Part shown: positions 1-5,131 of the stretch, piece by piece | Numbering within the stretch: position 1 is the stretch's first letter | Layout of the letters: each line of letters begins with the position of its first letter | From: Burkholderiaceae bacterium | Lineage (GTDB): Bacteria > Pseudomonadota > Gammaproteobacteria > Burkholderiales > Burkholderiaceae_C | Assembly: GCA_023260355.1 (NCBI GenBank) | Contig: JALQVJ010000345.1 | Span: 1 to 6,323 of the forward strand | DNA length: 6,323 nt | Direction of reading: 5' to 3' | Position numbers and translations under genes: made by a program | The notes under the pieces: model-generated | Database searches by the model: none | Told to the model about the DNA's origin: nothing | What the model saw: only the letters and a program-made list of their open reading frames with translations

Positions 1-2
1 AG

Positions 3-101
3 CGTGCCCTATCGCATGGGGTGTGGCGGGCGTTGACGCCAGACGCCCAAGCCGTGATGGCCCAGTGGCACGAACTAGGCTGGCTTCATCAGGCAGCTTG
101 A
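3..101 (+). CDS. C-terminal end of an unidentified protein (partial)
   Basis: This frame is open from the left edge and ends with TGA at 99-101, giving 32 residues that begin RALSHGVWRALTPDAQ and end LGWLHQAA. The composition is protein-like, with well-spaced Trp and Leu, an amphipathic look and no rare-codon clusters. The other two plus frames give less protein-like peptides. The minus strand offers no convincing start in 1-88: the ATG overlapping the hydrolase stop reads only four codons. If real, this gene converges on the hydrolase gene and their ends overlap by 13 nt. I do not recognise the family, and the fragment is too short to assign a function. It could be a chance open frame. Confidence 0.35.
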   Translation, partial: RALSHGVWRALTPDAQAVMAQWHELGWLHQAA

Positions 102-883
102 GCCGCTGACTCGATATCAATCCAGGCTGTGCCGTTGTCTGGTTCGGCCACGATCAGGGCCGTGCGGTGATCGGGTGGCAAGGCGCTTGAGAGAGCGGCG
201 ATCGCGAGCTCAGGGGTGTTGTTGGCTTCACTCAAGTGAGCGGCAATCAATTGGCGCAGATTGCGGTGCCAAACCCGCTGCAAAGCCTGACTGGCTTGGG
301 CATTGGTGAGGTGACCCCAATCGCCCCCAACCCTTTTTTTCAAGGATGGTGGGTAGCGCCCCATTCGCAACATCTCGGTGTCATGGTTGCACTCCAGGAC
401 CAGCGCATCAACGCCTGAGATGCAGGCCAACACGTGCGGTGTGATATGTCCCAGGTCTGTCAATATCGCCAAACGGGCTTGTGCCTCTTCAATGCGCAAC
501 TGGAGGGGTTCACGGGCATCATGAGGCACCGTGAAGGGCTGCAACTCAAGGCCGTGAAATCGATGCCGCTCACCATCTCGCACAAACTGCATTCCGCCAC
601 CAAACTGAGGGTCGCGCAATGCATGCCAGGTTCCACGGCTGAGCCACACCGGGCAATCGTATTTGCGCGACCACGATTCCGCGCACCCCGCGTGATCCCC
701 GTGCTCATGTGTGATGAATATGCCGTGGATGTCTTCTGGGCGCTTGCCAGCAGCTTCGACGCGCCGCTCGAGCTCACGAATACCCATGCCGCAATCCACC
801 ATCAGGCATCTGTCGGGTGAGCTGTCCGCGTGGACCAACGTCGCGTTGCCGCCGCTGCCACTGCCTAAATTCTTCAGTCGCAT
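89..883 (-). CDS. MBL-fold metallohydrolase, WalJ/YycJ-like
   Basis: This is a 264-residue metallo-beta-lactamase-fold protein. The N-terminus MRLKNLGSGSGGNATLV is the family's opening strand and glycine turn, and Asp30 lies in VDCG. The metal-binding motif HEHGDH is at residues 59-64. Further likely ligands or active-site residues are His121 (VPHDA), Asp143 (LTDLGH), Glu164 to Asp168 (ECNHD), His191 (GHLTN) and His216 (AAHLSEANN). The fold binds two metal ions, usually zinc. Family members such as WalJ/YycJ have been linked to 5'-3' exonuclease activity and, in Firmicutes, to a cell-wall signalling locus. The substrate here is unknown. I chose the ATG at 883 because it matches the family start. 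An in-frame ATG at 931 would add 16 arginine-rich residues that include part of a hairpin. The ribosome site is weak. It is the last gene of the minus-strand cluster, 85 nt after bamC. There is an in-frame A7 run on the coding strand (334-340). Confidence 0.9.
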   Translation of the reverse strand: MRLKNLGSGSGGNATLVHADSSPDRCLMVDCGMGIRELERRVEAAGKRPEDIHGIFITHEHGDHAGCAESWSRKYDCPVWLSRGTWHALRDPQFGGGMQFVRDGERHRFHGLELQPFTVPHDAREPLQLRIEEAQARLAILTDLGHITPHVLACISGVDALVLECNHDTEMLRMGRYPPSLKKRVGGDWGHLTNAQASQALQRVWHRNLRQLIAAHLSEANNTPELAIAALSSALPPDHRTALIVAEPDNGTAWIDIESAAQAA

Positions 884-914
884 GGCGAGACCGTTTCGGG
901 CCTGGTGGCGCCTC

Positions 915-939
915 GGCGCGCGATCGTCCATCGCGCGCC
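915..939 (-). other. Perfect 10-bp GC-rich hairpin between bamC and the hydrolase gene
   Basis: GGCGCGCGAT at 915-924 is perfectly complementary to ATCGCGCGCC at 930-939, with a 5-nt loop. It lies 29 nt after the bamC stop and 31 nt before the chosen hydrolase ATG. On the transcribed minus strand it is not followed by a run of T, so it is not a canonical intrinsic terminator. It could be an mRNA-stabilising or processing stem that sets the ratio of bamC to the downstream gene, a partial terminator, or a member of a dispersed palindrome family. The symmetry is directly visible; the role is inferred. Confidence 0.6.
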
Positions 940-968
940 ACAGGAACGCCGTGCGAACGCACCCAGGA

Positions 969-2054
969 TCACTGCAAGTCTTGCGTCAAGAGTTGCAGGG
1001 CTTCTTGTGCAGACGCTTTGTCCTGGCTTTCAATGCGCATCACCGCGCTTTTCTCGCCTTCAGCCGCGATCGATACCTTCATATCAATGGGCTGGTTTGA
1101 CGCCGACTTTTTGGAGCTGAAAAGCTTGGCGAAAAAGCCCGGCTGGTCAACGTTTGGATTTTCAGCGCGAACATAGCGAACTTGGAAGCTTGCCTTGGCC
1201 TTGTCGCGACTCACCACCGTGAACCCAGTTCGATCGAGGGCCAGTCCAACACGGCGCCATGCGCGGTCAGCCGAGTCGTTGATGCGCAGGCCACCCTCAA
1301 TTGCCGTGGCATAGCTGGTGCGACGCTCGGAGCCGGCGACGGCTGCTTTAGCCTGGTCTTCTGGTGCACCAAGTTTCAGCATCAAACGGCGCAAAAACTC
1401 ACTCTCAAGTGCCGCGTCGCTCGGGCGTGGCTGCCACGTTGTGGACTTGTTTTCGTTGGATGTGTACACCTCAATCATGCCGCGATGGCTGATGTGAATT
1501 TCAGTCGCGCCTTGGCTGTTGCGCTCGACCCGGGTGCGGAATTTGTCCAGCTCACCCGTGGAATAAAGGCTCTCGACCAGTCGGCCCAAGGTGCTTCGGA
1601 TGAAGTCCATGGGCAGCTTGGCGCGATTCTCTGCCCAATCCGTTTCCATCACGCCGAGCGTTGGCTCGTTGATGCTCACAGCGAAACCGCTGTCGACCCA
1701 AAACGTTTGCAGATCGTCCCAAACTGCTTCAGGCGAACGGGAGGTCACCAGCCAACGCATGGCGCCGTCGCCTTCAATGCGCACATCCTTGACCGCGTTG
1801 ATCGCTGCTTGCGTTGCCGCTGGCGCATTGCTCGAAGGGGCGTTTGCGCCGTACTCAGAGGCTGTTGCAACGCCGGTCTTTGGCACTTGGTAGCGGCTCC
1901 CTGAGCTCAAACGGGTCAGATCCGGCGGGACATCGAGCGAGTCAATCGGGCGCGCCGATTTGTAGTCGATTTTTTCACCTTGAATCACCGAGCAGGCAGA
2001 AAGGCCAATGCACACGGCACTCGCAAGAACCAGACGTGAGAAAGAGGGTTGCAT
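969..2054 (-). CDS. bamC: Outer membrane assembly lipoprotein BamC (NlpB/DapX)
   Basis: This 361-residue lipoprotein is an accessory member of the BAM complex, which folds beta-barrel proteins into the outer membrane. Residues 1-21 form a lipoprotein signal peptide with the lipobox LSAC and Cys21 as the lipidated residue. Ser22-Val23 after it lacks the Asp that signals inner-membrane retention, so outer-membrane sorting is expected. Residues 30-47 (DYKSARPIDSLDVPPDLT) lie in the extended N-terminal segment that contacts BamD in E. coli. A low-complexity Ala/Ser/Asn linker runs over about 62-88. Two helix-grip domains follow, at about 90-230 (including WDDLQTFWVDSGF) and 255-360. The length is close to that of E. 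coli BamC. The ATG at 2054 is chosen because it gives the signal peptide; the frame stays open upstream to 2300 but that part overlaps dapA. The gene starts 20 nt after the dapA stop, the same order as in E. coli. No strong Shine-Dalgarno is visible, so translation may be coupled to dapA. Confidence 0.93.
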   Translation of the reverse strand: MQPSFSRLVLASAVCIGLSACSVIQGEKIDYKSARPIDSLDVPPDLTRLSSGSRYQVPKTGVATASEYGANAPSSNAPAATQAAINAVKDVRIEGDGAMRWLVTSRSPEAVWDDLQTFWVDSGFAVSINEPTLGVMETDWAENRAKLPMDFIRSTLGRLVESLYSTGELDKFRTRVERNSQGATEIHISHRGMIEVYTSNENKSTTWQPRPSDAALESEFLRRLMLKLGAPEDQAKAAVAGSERRTSYATAIEGGLRINDSADRAWRRVGLALDRTGFTVVSRDKAKASFQVRYVRAENPNVDQPGFFAKLFSSKKSASNQPIDMKVSIAAEGEKSAVMRIESQDKASAQEALQLLTQDLQ

Positions 2055-2074
2055 GGCGTACGTTTCGAAAAGGG

Positions 2075-2950
2075 TTAGATCAGGCCACAAACGCGCATGC
2101 TCGCTTCGAGCTTGGCGTGGTGGGCTTGGGAAAATGGCGTCAGTGGCAGGCGCAAGTGCCCTTGGCACAAGCCCATGCGGGCGGCTGCCCACTTCACAGG
2201 AATGGGGTTGGCTTCGATGAACAGGTCCCGGTGCAAAGGCAACAGGCGTTGTTGAATTTCGGCGGCTGTCTGCGCGTTGCCAGACAACGCTGCGGCGCAC
2301 AAGTCGGCCATGCCTTTGGGGGCAATGTTGGCCGTCACACTGATATTCCCGTGACCGCCCAACAACATCAACGCCACTGCTGTGGGGTCATCGCCAGAGT
2401 AGATCGCAAAGCCCTTGGGCGCTTCTTTGATCAACCACTGCGCGCGCACGATATCGCCGGTGGCTTCTTTGATGCCGACAATGCCTGCCACCTGAGCCAA
2501 TCGCAGCACGGTGTCGTGGTGCATATCAGCGACAGAGCGTCCGGGGACGTTGTAGAGGACGATGGGGAGGTCTTCAGCCTCCGCAATGGCCTTGAAGTGC
2601 TGGTACTGCCCCTCTTGAGTCGGCTTGTTGTAGTAGGGCACCACCTGCAGTTGGCAGTCTGCGCCAACCGACTTGGCTGCCTTGGCCAAAGCAATGGCTT
2701 CGGCAGTTGAATTGGCGCCGCAGCCGGCCATCACTGGGACACGTCCTGCGGCCTGTTCGACACATACCCGAATGATTTCAATGTGTTCTTGCACGTCAAC
2801 CGTGGGCGATTCGCCAGTCGTGCCGACCGCACCGATACAGGCGGTTCCTTCAGCGATGTGCCAATCGACCAGTTTTCGCAAGCTGTCGTAATCGACCCGT
2901 CCGTCTTCGAGCATGGGTGTAATCAGAGCGACGATGCTGCCAGTGATCAT
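2075..2950 (-). CDS. dapA: 4-hydroxy-tetrahydrodipicolinate synthase
   Basis: DapA condenses pyruvate with L-aspartate semialdehyde, the first committed step to diaminopimelate and lysine, in the cytoplasm. The 291 residues match the family length and E. coli numbering without gaps at the key sites. Lys161 (GIKEATGD) is the Schiff-base lysine. Tyr133 and Arg138 lie in YNVPGR, Thr44-Thr45 in GTTGE and Tyr106-Tyr107 in VVPYYNKP; together these supply the proton relay (Thr44, Tyr107, Tyr133) and substrate carboxylate binding (Arg138). The protein is a TIM barrel followed by a helical C-terminal part from about residue 225. The ATG at 2950 has a weak upstream GGA eight bases away and begins the expected [14 protein letters not shown]-terminus. 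It follows the methyltransferase stop by 76 nt, a gap that contains a possible promoter, and precedes bamC by 20 nt. The protein looks intact. Lysine feedback residues were not examined. Confidence 0.97.
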   Translation of the reverse strand: MITGSIVALITPMLEDGRVDYDSLRKLVDWHIAEGTACIGAVGTTGESPTVDVQEHIEIIRVCVEQAAGRVPVMAGCGANSTAEAIALAKAAKSVGADCQLQVVPYYNKPTQEGQYQHFKAIAEAEDLPIVLYNVPGRSVADMHHDTVLRLAQVAGIVGIKEATGDIVRAQWLIKEAPKGFAIYSGDDPTAVALMLLGGHGNISVTANIAPKGMADLCAAALSGNAQTAAEIQQRLLPLHRDLFIEANPIPVKWAAARMGLCQGHLRLPLTPFSQAHHAKLEASMRVCGLI

Positions 2951-2992
2951 TTGAAATCCGTGGATATTGAGTTAAACAAAGGTCAGTTGCAC

Positions 2993-2998
2993 ATTCTA
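2993..2998 (-). promoter_or_regulatory. Possible -10 element of an internal dapA promoter
   Basis: Read on the minus strand, TAGAAT sits in the 76-nt gap before dapA and would start transcription near 2986, giving a leader of about 36 nt. No good -35 hexamer is found 16-18 nt upstream (the sequence there is GCTCTC-like), so this would be a weak or activator-dependent promoter. It could let dapA-bamC be expressed independently of the upstream transporter genes. The only support is one hexamer match and its placement. Confidence 0.3.
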
Positions 2999-3026
2999 CC
3001 CATGCGCGATGCCGGGAGAGCTTGGA

Positions 3027-3587
3027 TCAAGCGGGTAGTGCGTGACGCGCCGGCGCGGCGCCTTTGGAAGCTGAAGGCTTGATCGCGGCAATGCGCTGCA
3101 CAAAGCGGGGTGCTTGGGCATCGAAACCGTCTTCAAACGCCACCACACGCCAGCCGGCACATCGCGTGAGCAGCTCGCCGTGGTTCAGCAAAAAGGCTTC
3201 GCGGCTGGGACGCCCAATAGAGGCGTGATCGATTGAAAACGTTTCATAAATCAACACGCCGCCATCGCGCAGCAGATCCATCAGGTCTGGCCAACGCGGA
3301 CGCCAGAGGTAGTTGGTCACCACCACCGCGTCAAAAGTGCGGCCAGCCAAAGGCCAAACGTCACCCTCAAGATCCATGGCTTCGGTTTGCACACGGCGTT
3401 GAGCGCGAGAACCGATTTCAGCGAGTGCGGCGGCGTCGCGATCGACTGCAGTGACTTGAAACCCTTGCTCTGCCAGCCACAATGCGTGGCGACCGCTGCC
3501 ACACGCCAAATCGAGTACCTCGCTTTGGGGGCGGATCAGGGATGACCAGCGTTGAACCCAATGCGAGGGCGCTTGGGCCAAATGCAT
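3027..3587 (-). CDS. Class I SAM-dependent methyltransferase
   Basis: This is a compact 186-residue Rossmann-fold methyltransferase. Motif I, VLDLACGSGRH, spans residues 24-34 and forms the S-adenosylmethionine-binding loop. Asp49 in AVDRD ends beta-2 and should bind the ribose hydroxyls. Residues 72-97 hold the post-I region and the motif IV strand (FDAVVVTNYLWRP), and YETF at 115-118 lies on a later strand. The TNYLWRP and YETF features resemble small TehB-like or UbiE-like cytoplasmic methyltransferases. The substrate cannot be told. The ATG at 3587 is chosen because a GGAG Shine-Dalgarno lies nine bases upstream and because it overlaps the stop of the preceding small gene by one base (TGATG), pointing to translational coupling. 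The frame is open further upstream to 3851, but that part is arginine/cysteine/histidine-rich shadow sequence overlapping the small gene and the transporter. The C-terminus (PSASKGAAPARHALPA) looks disordered. Confidence 0.88.
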   Translation of the reverse strand: MHLAQAPSHWVQRWSSLIRPQSEVLDLACGSGRHALWLAEQGFQVTAVDRDAAALAEIGSRAQRRVQTEAMDLEGDVWPLAGRTFDAVVVTNYLWRPRWPDLMDLLRDGGVLIYETFSIDHASIGRPSREAFLLNHGELLTRCAGWRVVAFEDGFDAQAPRFVQRIAAIKPSASKGAAPARHALPA

Positions 3588-3745
3588 CAAAAGCAACTCC
3601 ACAACTGATCGGCGACACCCACCAAAAAGTGCGGGTCGCGGTACTGCATGAACACCACGATTAGCACGCACAGACCCACCAGCCAAGTGAGCCACTTTTT
3701 GTAAGGCCTGCTGGGCTTGGTTTGGGCAGTGTTGGTGTCCGGCAT
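3587..3745 (-). CDS. 52-residue single-span membrane protein
   Basis: This small gene reads MPDTNTAQTKPSRPYKKW at its start and ends DQLWSCF. Residues 1-17 are polar and basic (Lys10, Arg13, Lys16, Lys17). Residues 18-33 are a hydrophobic stretch rich in Trp, Leu and Val that fits one membrane helix. Residues 34-52 form a short tail with two Trp/Phe-containing hydrophobic patches. The positive-inside rule predicts a cytoplasmic N-terminus. Coding support is good: the ATG at 3745 has AAGG seven bases upstream, which overlaps the TAA stop of the transporter gene. The TGA shares its A with the methyltransferase ATG. About three quarters of the codons end in G or C. The role is unknown. Its position suggests it works with, or is simply co-produced with, the methyltransferase. 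I do not recognise a named family. Confidence 0.8.
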   Translation of the reverse strand: MPDTNTAQTKPSRPYKKWLTWLVGLCVLIVVFMQYRDPHFLVGVADQLWSCF

Positions 3746-3754
3746 GCAGTGCCC

Positions 3755-4975
3755 TTATGCGGCCACTTGAGGCCCGCGTTGAATCGCAGCTTCGCGCACT
3801 GGCATGTTGGCCAGCGCCGCAAACACACCCAGCGCAATCGAGATGTACCAAACCACGTCATAGGTGCCTGTGGCGTCGTACAAAACGCCACCCAGCCAAA
3901 CACCCATGAAGCTGCCCAATTGGTGGCTGAAGAAAACGAAACCACCGAGCATCGACATGTGCCGCACGCCGAAAATCTGAGCAATGGTGGCGTTGGTGGG
4001 GGGGACGGTCGACAGCCACAGCACCCCCATTACCGCCGAGAACAAGTAAACCGAAGTTGGCGTCAATGGCGCCATCAAAAACAAGCTGATGGCCACGGAT
4101 CGGCCGAGGTAGATGAACGACAAAATGTAGCGCTTGGGCATGCGCTGACCGAGCGACCCGGCGGCGTAGGTGCCGACCACGTTGAACAAACCGATCAGCG
4201 CCAATGCGGTGCTGGCGACTTCAGGCCCAAGCCCGTTGTCTTTGAGGTAGCTTGGCATGTGAACGCCGATGAACACGACCTGAAAGCCACAGACAAAGTA
4301 GCCCGCCATCAGCCATTGGAAGCTGCGGTATTGGAAGGCCTCGCGCAGTGCTTGTGCAATGGTTTGATCAGACTGAGCGGCGGTTCGCTCTGCCAAGCCC
4401 GGCTCGCGCAGACCCATCGCGAGCGGGGCAATCAACAAGACGACAACGGCGAGCACAATCAGTGCGTTTTGCCAGCCCAGTTGCAAAATCAATTGGCCCT
4501 CGACGGGCACCATCAAAAATTGGCCGAAGGAGCCCGCCGCAGCCGTGACACCCATGGCCCACGACCGCTTGTTCTCTGGAATATTGCGGCCGATCACGCC
4601 GTACACCACGGCATACGTCGTGCCCGCTTGCGCGGCACCGACCAAGACACCTGCGGTCATGGCAAATGCAAAAGGCGATGAGGACACAGCCATGCCGTAC
4701 AAACCCAGCCCGTAGCACACTGCGCCGATCACGATCACCTTGAATGCCCCAAAACGATCGGCCACCATGCCGGCAAAAATGCCGAAGAATCCCCACGAAA
4801 TGTTTTGAATCGCCAGCGCCACTGAAAACTCTTGCCGCCCCCAGCCGTTGGCTTGAGTGATGGGCTGCAGCCACAAACCAAAGCCATGGCGCGTGCCCAT
4901 AGCCAAAGTGACGATGATGGCGCCCAGGATCAACACCTGAGACATGGAAAGGGGTTTGTAAGCGGTGGGCTGCAT
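3755..4975 (-). CDS. MFS transporter, substrate unknown
   Basis: This 406-residue inner-membrane protein has about twelve hydrophobic segments, at roughly 13-34, 52-72, 78-97, 102-126, 138-158, 168-188, 219-240, 254-276, 283-302, 306-326, 343-365 and 374-391. A hydrophilic central loop at 189-217 separates the two six-helix halves. The helix 2-3 loop GMVADRFGAFKV (69-80) is the MFS signature motif A. Arg29 in the first helix (MGTRHGFGLW) is a charged residue in the membrane and may contact substrate. The overall look suggests the oxalate/formate antiporter-like or monocarboxylate-type MFS groups, so an organic anion is a reasonable guess only. The ATG at 4975 is preferred. The frame extends ten codons to a TTG at 5005, but neither site has a well-placed Shine-Dalgarno; AAGG lies 16 bases before the ATG. 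It is the first gene of the minus-strand cluster, and the stop lies 9 nt before the small membrane protein gene. Confidence 0.9.
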   Translation of the reverse strand: MQPTAYKPLSMSQVLILGAIIVTLAMGTRHGFGLWLQPITQANGWGRQEFSVALAIQNISWGFFGIFAGMVADRFGAFKVIVIGAVCYGLGLYGMAVSSSPFAFAMTAGVLVGAAQAGTTYAVVYGVIGRNIPENKRSWAMGVTAAAGSFGQFLMVPVEGQLILQLGWQNALIVLAVVVLLIAPLAMGLREPGLAERTAAQSDQTIAQALREAFQYRSFQWLMAGYFVCGFQVVFIGVHMPSYLKDNGLGPEVASTALALIGLFNVVGTYAAGSLGQRMPKRYILSFIYLGRSVAISLFLMAPLTPTSVYLFSAVMGVLWLSTVPPTNATIAQIFGVRHMSMLGGFVFFSHQLGSFMGVWLGGVLYDATGTYDVVWYISIALGVFAALANMPVREAAIQRGPQVAA

Positions 4976-5020
4976 GGGCTGAACTGTATCGCCTTTTCGC
5001 TTCAAGCGTCGTCGCGGTCG

Positions 5021-5042
5021 TGCACCCGAGAGGGATGGTGCA
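5021..5042. promoter_or_regulatory. Inverted repeat upstream of the MFS gene
   Basis: TGCACC at 5021-5026 is mirrored by GGTGCA at 5037-5042 with a 10-nt spacer. It lies in the divergent MFS/parE spacer, 46 nt before the MFS ATG. The 22-bp length and spacing would fit a dimeric regulator's operator or a weak RNA stem in the MFS leader. A 6-bp arm is short enough to arise by chance, so this is tentative. Confidence 0.25.
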
Positions 5043-5063
5043 GCCGAATGGCGGTGTCCCGAT

Positions 5064-5079
5064 TTGTATATAAAAACAG
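5064..5079. promoter_or_regulatory. LexA-box-like site, distal copy
   Basis: TTGTATATAAAAACAG matches the classical SOS box CTGTATATATATACAG at 13 of 16 positions, by eye. The right half-site CAG is exact and the left is TTG instead of CTG, with the correct 10-nt spacing. It also overlaps a possible minus-strand promoter for the MFS gene (TATACA at 5070-5065, with TTATTT at 5093-5088 and a 17-nt spacer). An AT-rich promoter or UP-like sequence is the main alternative. Confidence 0.35.
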
Positions 5080-5081
5080 TG

Positions 5082-5097
5082 CTGTATAAATAACCAG
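5082..5097. promoter_or_regulatory. LexA-box-like site, proximal copy
   Basis: CTGTATAAATAACCAG has both exact half-sites, CTG-N10-CAG, and matches CTGTATATATATACAG at 13 of 16 positions. It is centred 18 bp from the distal copy and ends where the -35 region of the proposed parE promoter would begin, a position suited to repression. LexA is known to bind CTG-N10-CAG operators in many beta- and gammaproteobacteria. Its use here is an inference. Confidence 0.45.
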
Positions 5098-5117
5098 TTT
5101 TTTTGGTTTCAGATCGC

Positions 5118-5123
5118 TACAAT
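5118..5123 (+). promoter_or_regulatory. Putative -10 element of the parE promoter
   Basis: TACAAT, preceded by GC, is a good sigma-70 -10 hexamer. The -35 region 17 nt upstream (5095-5100) reads CAGTTT and is poor, so activity may lean on the AT-rich upstream tract. Transcription would begin at about 5129-5132, right at the parE ATG. An alternative -10, TATAAA at 5085-5090, lies inside the proximal LexA-like box and would give a leader of about 35 nt. Confidence 0.5.
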
Positions 5124-5131
5124 TCGGCACC

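Noticed and set aside
28..48. Inverted repeat GGGCGT/ACGCCC near the left edge
   Set aside because: It has a 6-bp arm with a 9-nt loop inside a probable coding frame, lacks a T-run and is plausible by chance in GC-rich DNA.
334..340. A7 run on the coding strand of the hydrolase gene as a programmed frameshift site
   Set aside because: In frame the codons are TTG AAA AAA AGG, which does not fit the X XXY YYZ pattern, no downstream stem was evident, and the zero frame continues through conserved family residues.
2055..2300. 82-codon N-terminal extension of bamC
   Set aside because: It overlaps the 3' part of dapA in another frame and would bury the lipoprotein signal peptide, which must be N-terminal.
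1814..2710. Long plus-strand open frame opposite bamC and dapA (298 codons)
   Set aside because: It lies antisense to two clearly recognised genes, the protein is low in recognisable structure and rich in Arg/Gln/His, and long antisense frames are common in GC-rich coding DNA.
3020..3032. Small hairpin GCTTG/CAAGC at the methyltransferase stop
   Set aside because: The stem is only 5 bp with a 3-nt loop and no T-tract follows on the minus strand, so it is not supported as a terminator.
3588..3851. 88-codon N-terminal extension of the methyltransferase
   Set aside because: It overlaps the small membrane protein gene and the end of the MFS gene, reads as Arg/Cys/His-rich shadow sequence, and the ATG at 3587 has a good Shine-Dalgarno.
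3722..4681. Long plus-strand open frame opposite the MFS gene (319 codons)
   Set aside because: It is antisense to a well-formed twelve-helix transporter, and its His/Gln/Arg-rich translation is what the reverse complement of membrane-protein codons gives.
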